Shown: positions 27,101-35,101 of the stretch, one piece after another | Layout of the letters: each line of letters starts with the position of its first letter | How positions within the stretch are numbered: the first letter of the stretch is position 1 | NCBI GenBank assembly: GCA_964250755.1 | Contig: CAXUHB010000007.1 | Span: 1-64,000 of the forward strand | From: DASWOJ01 sp964250755 | GTDB taxonomy: Bacteria > Pseudomonadota > Alphaproteobacteria > Acetobacterales > Acetobacteraceae | DNA length: 64,000 nucleotides | Reading direction: 5' to 3' | Notes under the pieces: model-generated | What the model was told of the DNA's origin: nothing | What the model saw: only the letters and a program-made list of their open reading frames with translations | The model's database searches: none | Program-made: the position numbers and the translations under genes

Positions 27101-27153
27101 TCTTGCTGGCTGCAAAGGGTTGACGCAGCCGCCGTCCCGCCTCATCTGGGATC

Positions 27154-27177
27154 AATCAGGACCGCTCGGGTCCGATT
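27154..27177. promoter_or_regulatory. Near-palindrome just upstream of the SUF regulator gene
   Basis: AATC-A-GGACC-GCTCG-GGTCC-GATT forms a nearly perfect inverted repeat 14 bp before the ATG of the Rrf2-type regulator. The position suits an autoregulatory operator or a leader hairpin. A TTGACG at 27120-27125 could be the -35 element of the operon promoter. Neither is proven. Confidence 0.4.
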
Positions 27178-27190
27178 ACAGGTCCGTCCC

Positions 27191-27646
27191 ATGCTGCGTT
27201 TATCGAAACTCACGGATTACGCCGTTGTGGTGCTGGTTCGGCTGTCCCAGGGCACGCCCTGCCAGACCAGCCCCGGCATCGCCGCCGCAACTGGCGTGCC
27301 TGAGCCGACGGTGGCCAAGGTCCTCAAGGCCCTGGCCGGCAGCGGCCTGGTCACCAGCCAGCGCGGCGCACGCGGCGGCTACCGTTTGGCGCAGCCCTTG
27401 GCGCATATCTCCGTCGCCGACGTGGTGACGGCCATAGATGGCCCGATTGCGCTGACAGCCTGCGTCGAAGGTTCCGGCACCGGGTGCGAAGCCGAGTGCT
27501 GCTGCCCCGTCCGCGGCCGGTGGGACCTGGTCAACCTCGCGGTGCGGGCGGCGCTGTCCGCCATCACCCTTGCCGACATGGCCGCCGCAACGCCCCGCGC
27601 CCGCATTGTCCCGGCCCCTGTCCTTTCCACCATTTCTGCCGAATAG
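27191..27646 (+). CDS. Rrf2-family Fe-S regulator of the suf operon (SufR/IscR-like)
   Basis: A 151-residue winged-helix regulator. The N-terminal sequence MLRLSKLTDYAVVVLVRLSQ and TGVPEPTVAKVLKAL helix are typical of Rrf2 proteins. Cysteines at 91, 99 and 103-105 form the Fe-S ligand cluster, here with an unusual CCC triplet. It probably senses [Fe-S] status and represses the sufBCDSUTA genes that begin 10 nt downstream. A palindrome sits just before its start. Confidence 0.88.
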   Translation: MLRLSKLTDYAVVVLVRLSQGTPCQTSPGIAAATGVPEPTVAKVLKALAGSGLVTSQRGARGGYRLAQPLAHISVADVVTAIDGPIALTACVEGSGTGCEAECCCPVRGRWDLVNLAVRAALSAITLADMAAATPRARIVPAPVLSTISAE

Positions 27647-27656
27647 GTCCACACCG

Positions 27657-29156
27657 ATGCCAGCAGTTGCCGAAACCCTCGACACCGTCGAGTCCATCAC
27701 GCAGTCCGGCTACAAGTGGGGCTTCGAAACCGACATCGAGATGGAGATCGCCCCCAAGGGCCTGACCACCGACACCATCCGCATGATCTCGGCTAAGAAG
27801 GAGGAGCCGGAGTGGCTGCTGGAGTGGCGCCTGAACGCATTCGCAGCGTGGCAGGCGATGGAGGAGCCGATCTGGGCCAAAGTCGGCTACCCGAAGATAG
27901 ACTTCCAGGACATCCACTACTACGCGGCTCCCAAGCGCCCCGCGCCGAAGTCCCTGGATGACGTGGACCCCGAGCTGCTCCGCATGTACGAGAAGCTCGG
28001 CATCCCGCTCAAGGAGCGTGCGATCCTGGCAGGCGTCGAGGGCGCGGGCATGGAGGGGGTGCCCGGCGCAGGCAACCCGAACATCGCCATTGATGCCGTG
28101 TTCGACAGCGTCTCCGTCGCCACTACCTTCCGCGATACTCTGGCGAAGTCGGGCGTCATCTTCTGCCCGATCAGCGAGGCCGTGCGCGAGCATCCCGATC
28201 TCGTCCGCAAGTACCTGGGCACCGTGGTTCCCGTGTCAGACAACTACTACGCTGCCCTGAACTGCGCCGTCTTCACCGATGGCAGCTTCGTCTATATTCC
28301 CAAGGGCGTCCGCTGCCCGATGGAGCTGAGCACCTACTTCCGCATCAATGCTAAGAACACCGGGCAGTTCGAGCGCACCCTCATCATCGCCGATGCTGGC
28401 AGCTATGTCAGCTACCTGGAAGGCTGCACTGCGCCGCAACGGGACGAGAACCAGCTCCACGCCGCGGTGGTCGAGCTGGTCCTGCTTGAGGATGCGCAGA
28501 TCAAGTACAGCACGGTTCAGAACTGGTTCCCCGGCGATGCCGAGGGCAAGGGCGGCATCTACAACTTCGTCACCAAGCGCGCGGCCTGCCGCGGCGCGCG
28601 CAGCAAGGTGAGCTGGACGCAGGTGGAGACGGGGTCGGCCATCACCTGGAAGTATCCGTCCTGCATTCTGCAAGGCGACGACAGCGTGGGCGAGTTCTAC
28701 TCGGTTGCCGTGACCAACAACCGCCAGCAGGCGGACACCGGCACCAAGATGGTCCATATCGGCAAGAACACCCGCAGCACCATCGTGTCCAAGGGCATCA
28801 GCGCCGGCAAGTCGGACAATACCTACCGCGGCCTGGTCCGCATCCTGCCGCGGGCGTCGGGCGCGCGGAACTTTACCCAGTGCGATAGCCTGCTGATCGG
28901 CGACCAGTGCGGCGCGCATACCGTGCCATACATCGAGAGCCGCAACCCGACCGCGAAGATCGAGCACGAGGCAACCACCTCCAAGATTGCCGAGGACCAG
29001 CTTTTCTACTGCCGCAGCCGCGGCCTGTCGGAGGAGGACGCGGTAGGCTTGATCGTTAACGGTTTCTGCAAGGACGTTCTTAAGGAGCTGCCCATGGAAT
29101 TCGCGGTCGAGGCGCAGAAGCTGCTAGCCGTGTCGCTTGAGGGGTCCGTCGGCTGA
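27657..29156 (+). CDS. sufB: Fe-S cluster assembly scaffold protein SufB
   Basis: SufB, 499 residues, the scaffold subunit of the SufBC2D complex on which Fe-S clusters are built. It carries the conserved core VSDNYYAALNCAVFTDGSFVYIPKGVRCP and the C-terminal beta-helix with NFTQCDSLLIGDQCGAHTVPYIE, which holds the cysteine used for persulfide/cluster chemistry. The start ATG at 27657 follows the regulator gene. Its stop overlaps the sufC start (TGATG). Confidence 0.97.
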   Translation: MPAVAETLDTVESITQSGYKWGFETDIEMEIAPKGLTTDTIRMISAKKEEPEWLLEWRLNAFAAWQAMEEPIWAKVGYPKIDFQDIHYYAAPKRPAPKSLDDVDPELLRMYEKLGIPLKERAILAGVEGAGMEGVPGAGNPNIAIDAVFDSVSVATTFRDTLAKSGVIFCPISEAVREHPDLVRKYLGTVVPVSDNYYAALNCAVFTDGSFVYIPKGVRCPMELSTYFRINAKNTGQFERTLIIADAGSYVSYLEGCTAPQRDENQLHAAVVELVLLEDAQIKYSTVQNWFPGDAEGKGGIYNFVTKRAACRGARSKVSWTQVETGSAITWKYPSCILQGDDSVGEFYSVAVTNNRQQADTGTKMVHIGKNTRSTIVSKGISAGKSDNTYRGLVRILPRASGARNFTQCDSLLIGDQCGAHTVPYIESRNPTAKIEHEATTSKIAEDQLFYCRSRGLSEEDAVGLIVNGFCKDVLKELPMEFAVEAQKLLAVSLEGSVG

Positions 29157-29908
29157 TGCTGTCCATCCAGAACCTGGCCGCGCGTATCGAGCAGAAGGAG
29201 ATCCTGCGCGGCCTGAGCCTCGACCTGCCCGCTGGCGAGGTCCACGCCATCATGGGACCGAACGGCTCTGGCAAGAGCACGCTTGGCTACGTCCTGTCCG
29301 GTCACGAGGGCTACGAGGTCACGGGCGGCAGCGCCGCTTTTGAAGGGCAGGACCTGCTGGCGATGGAGCCGGAGGCCCGTGCCGCCGCTGGGCTGTTCCT
29401 GGCCTTTCAGGCCCCCATCGAGCTGCCTGGCGTCAACAACGCCAACTTTCTCCGCACCGCGCTGAACGCCATACGACGCGCCCGCGGCGAGGCGGAGCTG
29501 GACGCCGTGGGCTTCCTCCGCTTGGCGCGTGCCGAGAGCAAGCGGCTGGGGATGCCGGACGATATGCTGAAGCGCAACGTCAACGTCGGCTTCAGCGGCG
29601 GCGAGAAGAAGCGGAACGAGGTCCTGCAGATGGCCATCCTGCGTCCGAAGCTCGCCATCCTGGACGAGACGGACAGCGGCCTGGACATTGATGCGCTCAA
29701 GATCGTTGCGGACGGCGTGAACGCGCTGCGCTCGTCCACCTTTTCCGCGCTGGTCATCACCCACCACCAGCGCCTGCTGGACCACCTTGTGCCCGACCGC
29801 GTCCACGTCCTGTCCGCTGGCCGGATTATCCGGTCTGGCGGGCCGGAACTGGCGCGGGAGTTGGAGGCGAACGGCTACAGCGGCGTCGTCGGTCAGGCCG
29901 CAGCATGA
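29156..29908 (+). CDS. sufC: Fe-S cluster assembly ATPase SufC
   Basis: The 250-residue ABC-type ATPase of the SufBC2D scaffold. Walker A GPNGSGKST is at 34-42, the signature is FSGGEKKRNEV, Walker B is KLAILDETDSGLDIDAL, and the H-loop is ITHHQR. ATP hydrolysis reshapes SufB-SufD for iron entry. Its start shares a base with the sufB stop, and its stop overlaps the sufD start (ATGA). Confidence 0.97.
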   Translation: MLSIQNLAARIEQKEILRGLSLDLPAGEVHAIMGPNGSGKSTLGYVLSGHEGYEVTGGSAAFEGQDLLAMEPEARAAAGLFLAFQAPIELPGVNNANFLRTALNAIRRARGEAELDAVGFLRLARAESKRLGMPDDMLKRNVNVGFSGGEKKRNEVLQMAILRPKLAILDETDSGLDIDALKIVADGVNALRSSTFSALVITHHQRLLDHLVPDRVHVLSAGRIIRSGGPELARELEANGYSGVVGQAAA

Positions 29909-31155
29909 ACCAGCAGCTCCGCAACGGCGTCGACGCTTTCCTGCAGCGTTATCAAGGTCTCCGCGCCCGCCTGCCTGGAAATCCGGCGCTGCGTGACGCC
30001 GCGGCGGAACGCTTCGCCGCTGACGGCCTGCCTGGCACCAAGGGCGAGGCCTGGCGCTACACCAGCCTGCGCGGCCTGGCGGAAACGGCGTTCCAGGAAC
30101 CCCTGGTTGCGGTGTCGTCCGACCCTAATCTAGGCGACGGCATCCCCGGCCCGCGCTTGGTCTTGGTGGACGGCCGCTACCAGCCCGGCCTGTCCGTCCT
30201 ACCGGACGGCGTAACGGTCACGACCTTCGCCGACCACCCGGACTTCGGCCGCCTGCCGCGCCTGGACGCGCCTATGGTGGCTCTGAATACCATGCTGGCC
30301 GAGGATGGCGTGCAGTTGCACGTCGCTGCCGGGGTGGACGCGGGTACGGTGGAACTGGTGTCGGTCGCCGTTGACGGCCACCGACCCGTCGCCTTCCACC
30401 CGCGCCACAGCATCCACCTGGACACCGGTGCCAAGCTGACGGTCGTAGAAGTCACCCGTGGTGCAGGCGCCTACCTGCATAATGCCGTCACTGAGGCCGT
30501 GGTGGCCGACGACGCGGCTCTGGTCCACATCCGCCTTCAGCAGGAGGGCGATGCTGCCTATCACGTCAACACCACTTTTGTAGAGATCGCGTCGCGCGGC
30601 GTTTACGACGCCTTCGTGCTGACGCTCGGCGCCAAGCTGGCGCGCACGGAAATCCACGCGCGGCTGCTGGGGGAGGGCGGAGCCGTCCACCTCAACGGCG
30701 CGCAGTTGCTAGGCGGTCACCAGCACGGCGACATCACGACCATCGTGGCGCACGACGCCCCGGCCTGCGCGTCGCGCCAGACTGTCAAGAACGTCCTGTC
30801 CGATCATGCGCGCGGCGTATTCCAGGGCCGCATCGAGGTCGCGCGGGTGGCGCAGAAGACCGATGGATACCAGATGAATCAGGCGCTGCTGTTGTCGCCG
30901 CACGCGGAGATCAACTGCAAGCCGCAGTTGGAAATCTACGCCGACGACGTCAAGTGCAGCCACGGTGCGACAGTGGGAGAGCTGGACGTGGACCAGCTTT
31001 TCTATCTTCGCAGCCGCGGCATCCCAGAGAGCGAGGCTCGTGCCATCCTGGTGCGTTCCTTCTTGTCGGAGGCGATGGACCCCATCCAGCACGAGGGCGC
31101 GCGCGCCTTGCTGGAGCGGGCGATTGAGCAGTGGTGGGAGCGCCGGCCAGCATGA
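29905..31155 (+). CDS. sufD: Fe-S cluster assembly protein SufD
   Basis: 416 residues, the SufB paralogue of the scaffold complex. The N-terminal helical part contains GTKGEAWRYTSLRGLAE. The C-terminal beta-helix includes HLNGAQLLGGHQHGDITTIVAHDAP and ends with AEINCKPQLEIYADDVKCSHGATVGELD, the part with the conserved SufD histidine/cysteine region that contacts SufB. It is translationally coupled to both neighbours. Confidence 0.95.
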   Translation: MNQQLRNGVDAFLQRYQGLRARLPGNPALRDAAAERFAADGLPGTKGEAWRYTSLRGLAETAFQEPLVAVSSDPNLGDGIPGPRLVLVDGRYQPGLSVLPDGVTVTTFADHPDFGRLPRLDAPMVALNTMLAEDGVQLHVAAGVDAGTVELVSVAVDGHRPVAFHPRHSIHLDTGAKLTVVEVTRGAGAYLHNAVTEAVVADDAALVHIRLQQEGDAAYHVNTTFVEIASRGVYDAFVLTLGAKLARTEIHARLLGEGGAVHLNGAQLLGGHQHGDITTIVAHDAPACASRQTVKNVLSDHARGVFQGRIEVARVAQKTDGYQMNQALLLSPHAEINCKPQLEIYADDVKCSHGATVGELDVDQLFYLRSRGIPESEARAILVRSFLSEAMDPIQHEGARALLERAIEQWWERRPA

Positions 31156-32393
31156 GCGCCTTTTCCAAGTCCGTCTTCGACGTGGAGCGCATCCGCGCCG
31201 AGTTCCCGATTCTGTCCCAGCAGGTCCGAGGCAAGCCGCTCGTGTTCCTGGACAGCGCCGCCTCCGCGCAGAAGCCGCGCTTCGTCATAGACGCGATGGT
31301 CCAGGCGATGGAAACCCAGTACGCCAACGTCCACCGCGGCCTGCACTGGATGAGCGAGCGCACGACCGATGCCTACGAGGCCACCCGCGACGCCGTGGTC
31401 CGGTTGCTGAACGCCCCCAGCCGCGACGAAATCGTATTCACCAAGAACACCACGGAGGCGATAAACCTCGTCGCCCACAGCTACGGCCGCGGCGTGCTCA
31501 AGCCCGGCCAGGCCGTGGTCATCTCCGCAATGGAGCACCACGCCAACTTGGTGCCCTGGCAGATGCTGCGCGACAGTCACGGGATCGAACTGCGCGTGGC
31601 GCCGATCACCGATGCAGGCGAGCTGGACATGGCCGGGCTGGAGGCACTATTGCAGGACGGCAAGGTCGGCCTGGTCGCGGTGACGCACATGAGCAACGTG
31701 CTGGGCACTGTTGTCCCGGCTTCACGCGTGGCGACGCTGGCGCACCACTACGGCGCACAGGTGTTGTTCGACGGCAGCCAGGCCATCGTGCATCGCCCCG
31801 TGGACGTGCAGGCCATTGGTGCCGACTTCTACACTTTCACTGCCCACAAGCTGTACGGCCCGACTGGCCTGGGCGTGCTGTGGGCGCGGCGCGAGCTGCT
31901 GGAGCGTATGCCCCCCTTCATGGGCGGCGGCGACATGATCGCCTCCGTGTCGTTCGAGCGCAGCACCTGGGCGGAGGTCCCGCACAAGTTCGAGGCCGGC
32001 ACGCCCCCCATTGTCGAGGCCATTGGCCTGAGCGCCGCCATCGAGTGGGTCGAGCGGATCGGTTTCGACGCGATCCAGGCGCACGAGGCCGCGCTGACCG
32101 ACCACGCCCTGAACCGCCTCTCCGAGGTGCCCGGCCTGCGCGTGCTGGGATCGGCCCAGGACCGCGGCGGCGTGTTCAGCTTCACGATGGAGGGCGCGCA
32201 CGCCCACGACATCGCCACCCTGTTGGATCGCCAGGGCATTGCCGTGCGCGCCGGCAATCATTGCGCCGAGCCGCTCATGCGCCGCCTGGGCGTGGACAGC
32301 AGCGCCCGCGCCAGCACCGGCATCTACACGACGCCGGGTGAGATAGACATGCTGGCCGACACGCTGCACCGGGTGCGGGAGTTCTTCGCCTAG
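31152..32393 (+). CDS. sufS: Cysteine desulfurase SufS
   Basis: A 413-residue PLP enzyme that takes sulfur from cysteine for cluster assembly. PLP lysine K233 lies in FTAHKLYGPTG, and the catalytic cysteine C371 in RAGNHCAEPLMRR; the short active-site loop marks it as group II (SufS rather than IscS). It begins at 31152 in an ATGA overlap with sufD, and its stop shares a base with the sufU GTG start. Confidence 0.96.
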   Translation: MSAFSKSVFDVERIRAEFPILSQQVRGKPLVFLDSAASAQKPRFVIDAMVQAMETQYANVHRGLHWMSERTTDAYEATRDAVVRLLNAPSRDEIVFTKNTTEAINLVAHSYGRGVLKPGQAVVISAMEHHANLVPWQMLRDSHGIELRVAPITDAGELDMAGLEALLQDGKVGLVAVTHMSNVLGTVVPASRVATLAHHYGAQVLFDGSQAIVHRPVDVQAIGADFYTFTAHKLYGPTGLGVLWARRELLERMPPFMGGGDMIASVSFERSTWAEVPHKFEAGTPPIVEAIGLSAAIEWVERIGFDAIQAHEAALTDHALNRLSEVPGLRVLGSAQDRGGVFSFTMEGAHAHDIATLLDRQGIAVRAGNHCAEPLMRRLGVDSSARASTGIYTTPGEIDMLADTLHRVREFFA

Positions 32394-32854
32394 TGGACGC
32401 CAGCATGTTCGACGATCTGCGCGACCTGTACAGCGCCGAGATACGCGCCCATGGCCGCAACCCGGCCCACGGACGGCGGCCCGCCGTGTTCGATGCGCAG
32501 GCCAAAGGCGACAATCCGATGTGCGGCGACCGCGTGCAGGTCTTCGTGCGGCGAGATGGCGACCGGGTGGCCGAAACCGGCTTCGAGGCCCGCGGCTGCG
32601 AAATCACCATCGCCAGCGCGGACCTGATGTGCGAGGCCGTGCAGGGCCAGCCGGCGCACCGTATCAAGGCTATGGCCGATCAGGTGTCCGACATGGCCCG
32701 CACCGGCCTGTGCGACGTCTGCGAGGATGCGCTGCAGCGGATGCGCCCGCTGTCCGCAGTGCATCAGTTCCCATCGCGCCTGAAGTGCGTGACTCTGCCC
32801 TGGCACGCCCTGGTGGCGGCGCTGGACGGCGACAAGGAGACGGCCCATGAGTGA
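32393..32854 (+). CDS. sufU: SufU-type sulfur transfer protein
   Basis: A 153-residue SufU/IscU-like protein. The zinc/sulfur ligands are C44, D46 (MCGDR), C69 (RGCEIT) and C132 (LKCVTLPWHAL). In Gram-positives SufU accepts sulfur from SufS; here it replaces SufE as the partner. It starts with GTG at 32393, which overlaps the last base of the sufS stop, and it overlaps sufT by 8 nt. Confidence 0.92.
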   Translation: MDASMFDDLRDLYSAEIRAHGRNPAHGRRPAVFDAQAKGDNPMCGDRVQVFVRRDGDRVAETGFEARGCEITIASADLMCEAVQGQPAHRIKAMADQVSDMARTGLCDVCEDALQRMRPLSAVHQFPSRLKCVTLPWHALVAALDGDKETAHE

Positions 32855-33239
32855 CGCCCCAACTGCCCCTGACACCATCCCCGCCCCCGCCTCCACCAGC
32901 GTGGGCACCTGGACGCCGGACGGCGAGGTCGAAGCCAAGCCGACCGAGGATGCGATCCTGGCCGCCATCGCCACGGTCTATGACCCGGAAATCCCGGTGA
33001 ACATCTACGAACTTGGCCTGATCTACGCCGTCGAGATGGACGACGCCAACGGCGTGAAGGTCGAGATGACCCTGACCGCGCCGGGCTGCCCGGCAGCCCA
33101 GGAATTGCCGGTCCAGGTGAAGGATGCCGTGATGGCCGTATCCGGCGTCACCTCCTGCCATGTGGACACCGTATGGGACCCGCCATGGGACCCCAGCCGC
33201 ATGACCGAAGAGGCCCGCCTCGCCCTGAATATGTTCTAG
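32847..33239 (+). CDS. sufT: SufT, MIP18/DUF59 family Fe-S maturation factor
   Basis: A 130-residue MIP18-family protein. The core AIATVYDPEIPVNIYELGLIYAVEM (about 40-64) and LTAPGCPAAQELP, with the conserved Cys, are diagnostic. It assists Fe-S maturation or carriage under high demand. The N-terminal 25 residues are Ala/Pro/Thr-rich. It is followed by a repeat element that separates it from sufA. Confidence 0.92.
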   Translation: MSDAPTAPDTIPAPASTSVGTWTPDGEVEAKPTEDAILAAIATVYDPEIPVNIYELGLIYAVEMDDANGVKVEMTLTAPGCPAAQELPVQVKDAVMAVSGVTSCHVDTVWDPPWDPSRMTEEARLALNMF

Positions 33240-33249
33240 CCTCTGCCTT

Positions 33250-33387
33250 CCCCCTCTCCCTCCGGGAGAGGGCCGGGGTAAGGGAAACGGCAAGCGCCGC
33301 ACCTCCCCAGCTTCAAGGCTCTAACGAGACTTACGCACCGACCCGGGGCCTCCCTCACCCCAACCCTTTCCCGGAGGGAGAGGGAGC
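33250..33387. repeat. Intergenic palindromic repeat, copy 3, inside the suf operon
   Basis: A 138-bp element between sufT and sufA. The left arm (33250-33285: CCCTCTCCCTCCGGGAGAGG) and the inverted right arm (33351-33387: CCCTCACCCC, CCGGAGGGAGAGGGAGC) match the copies at 15693-15832 and in dnaE2. It ends 15 bp before the sufA ATG, and its last bases plus AGGAG at 33392-33396 supply the sufA ribosome binding site region. Confidence 0.8.
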
Positions 33388-33402
33388 AAAGCAGGAGCCA
33401 CC

Positions 33403-33768
33403 ATGAACATCCAAACCGTCACCCGCCCGCGCCGCGCCCTGCCGCAACTCATGACCCTGACCGACGCCGCCGCAGCCCGCCTCTCGGCGCTTTACGCCAA
33501 GGGCCAGGAGGGAATGCTGCTCCGCATCAGCGTCAACACCAAGGGCTGCTCCGGACTGTCCTACGACATGACCTGGGTGCCCGAAGCCGGCCCGGGGGAC
33601 GAGGTCGTGACCGACCGGGGCCTGACCGTGCTGGTGGACCGCAAGGCCAGCCTGTTCCTGATCGGCAGCAGCATGGACTACCAGGTCAAGGACCTGACCA
33701 GCGGCTTCACCTTCAGCAACCCGAACGAGAAGGGCCGTTGCGGCTGCGGCGAGAGCTTCCACGTCTGA
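33403..33768 (+). CDS. sufA: A-type Fe-S carrier protein SufA
   Basis: A 121-residue HesB/IscA-type carrier that receives clusters from SufBCD and passes them to apo-proteins. The three ligand cysteines are C49 (TKGCSG), C113 and C115 (GRCGCGESF). GGAG precedes the ATG. It is the last gene of the suf operon and is set apart from sufT by a 163-bp gap filled by the palindromic repeat, so its expression may be uncoupled from the upstream genes. Confidence 0.95.
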   Translation: MNIQTVTRPRRALPQLMTLTDAAAARLSALYAKGQEGMLLRISVNTKGCSGLSYDMTWVPEAGPGDEVVTDRGLTVLVDRKASLFLIGSSMDYQVKDLTSGFTFSNPNEKGRCGCGESFHV

Positions 33769-34214
33769 ACAGCGCTGTGAGAGTAGCCACTAAGTTATTT
33801 CCGGCAGGTTTTCTGTTCATTCCGGACACATATACTTCATCACATATGGAAGTATTGCGCCCGCCGCCTGATGAGTAACCACTAAGCATAGATGTCCGCG
33901 AGGTGAGGCTGCTCTCGGTCGGGATAGAAGCTCCAAAGTAGTTATCCGGCGTAATGCTTGCACCTGCCTGGAGAGCGGCGTCCGAGGCCGATTGCCCGCC
34001 GCCGGGCATGGTCAGCGCAGGGGTTCCAGTGCGGACGTCGGCGCATCGCCGCTGGTGCCGAGTCCGGCTGGCAGGCCGACGAGGCGGGACTCCGGAAGCT
34101 GGACTGCCAGACCGAATGCGGGCGCGTGGAGTCCGGGCTAACCGTCCCGGCCGGGTGAACCCTGGCTTGCAACCGCGGACCGCATCATGGCCTCATGCAA
34201 GAGGAGGCAGGACG
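33769..34214. other. Intergenic interval after the suf operon, with two direct repeats
   Basis: 446 bp without a supported gene. The first 180 bp are clearly richer in A+T than the surroundings. Two near-identical 14-mers, GAGTAGCCACTAAG at 33781-33794 and GAGTAACCACTAAG at 33873-33886, lie 92 bp apart. The later half returns to the normal high GC. This point also marks the change from intact housekeeping genes to the accessory block. Confidence 0.5.
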
Positions 34215-34376
34215 GTGCCGACAAGAAATTCCGAACCCAGGACGACCGAGGACGGGCTGCGCACGCTCGAGCGTCTGGTGTCCGAGGGCGACCTGGACTT
34301 TGCGAAGGTCGCGATGGGGCTTCACGGTCCCGACTTCGACGCGATGATGGACGAGACCGGCAGGCGGAAAGGATGA
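34215..34376 (+). CDS. Small hypothetical protein (53 aa)
   Basis: A short gene starting with GTG at 34215, 7 nt after a perfect AGGAGG (34202-34207). The product is acidic and helical (GLRTLERLVSEGDLDFAKVAMG, then DFDAMMDE) and ends GRRKG. I recognise no family. Its stop overlaps an ATG (ATGA at 34373) that opens a further 28-codon frame ending at 34459; that second frame may be a gene remnant. Confidence 0.45.
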   Translation: MPTRNSEPRTTEDGLRTLERLVSEGDLDFAKVAMGLHGPDFDAMMDETGRRKG

Positions 34377-34499
34377 GGGCCGTCAGGGCGGGCCTCCGCG
34401 ACCTGGAGAACGCCGGTCCCGTGGAGGAGGCCGCCCTGGGCGGTCCCCGGATGGGCTGAGCCCGCGCTGCGACGGCGACCGCGAGCTCGAAGGGCAGCC

Positions 34500-35090
34500 G
34501 TATGTTTTGGAGGCTGGCGCAAGCCGGTCCGATGGGCCATCCGGAATGCGGCGAGGCCCAGCCCTGCGGACAGCGCCAGCACGCCCAGCCCTATCCGGTC
34601 CAGCAGGAAGCCGAACAGCAGCGGCGCCCCGGCCTGCGCCACGCGCGCGAGCGTCGACAGCAGGCCCGTGCGCAGCCCGGGCCTGCCGAACCGAACAGGG
34701 TGAAGGGCAGGGTGTCCTCGGCTACGGTCAGCAACCCGTTTCCGACTCCGTGCAACAGAGTGCACACCGCCGCCACCGGCCCGCCAAACGCCGCCAACGT
34801 AGCCGCTCCCGACGGATGCGGGACGGTCGCGACCCGGGCGGACACGGGCGGGTGCGCCCGGCGCATCAGGCCGTACTCGATCAGCCGCGCCACGACCTGC
34901 GCCGCCCCACCAGGGCCGCCGCGGCCACAGCCTCGCCGGTCTGGCACCCGTGGCGCGCAGCACCTGCGGCAGGTGTGCGGCCGTGCCGGTGCTGACGAGC
35001 CAGGCCGCGGCGAACAAGAGGCCAAGCAGCACCATCGTCCCGTTCGACACGCCGGAAGGCAGTCTCGAAGAGTGCGCAGCAGGTCACTAG
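34500..35090 (-). pseudogene. Decayed MFS transporter gene, 3' part with several frameshifts
   Basis: Recognisable MFS permease sequence is scattered over three reading frames on the minus strand. One frame gives MVLLGLLFAAAWLVSTGTAAHLPQVLRATGA (from 35050), a second EAVAAAALVG, a third VVARLIEYGL to AVCTLLHGVGNGLLTV, and the first frame returns with GLLSTLARVAQAGAPLLFGFLLDRIGLG. Breaks lie near 34940, 34905 and 34690. Only the C-terminal half of a normal 12-helix transporter is represented. It lies directly downstream of the damaged ackA and is certainly non-functional. Confidence 0.8.
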
Positions 35091-35101
35091 GACAAACGGT
35101 T

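Noticed and set aside
33713..34009. A 98-codon minus-strand frame overlapping the sufA 3' end
   Set aside because: Ser/Gly/Arg-rich translation, no ribosome binding site, overlap with a well-supported gene, and no family resemblance.
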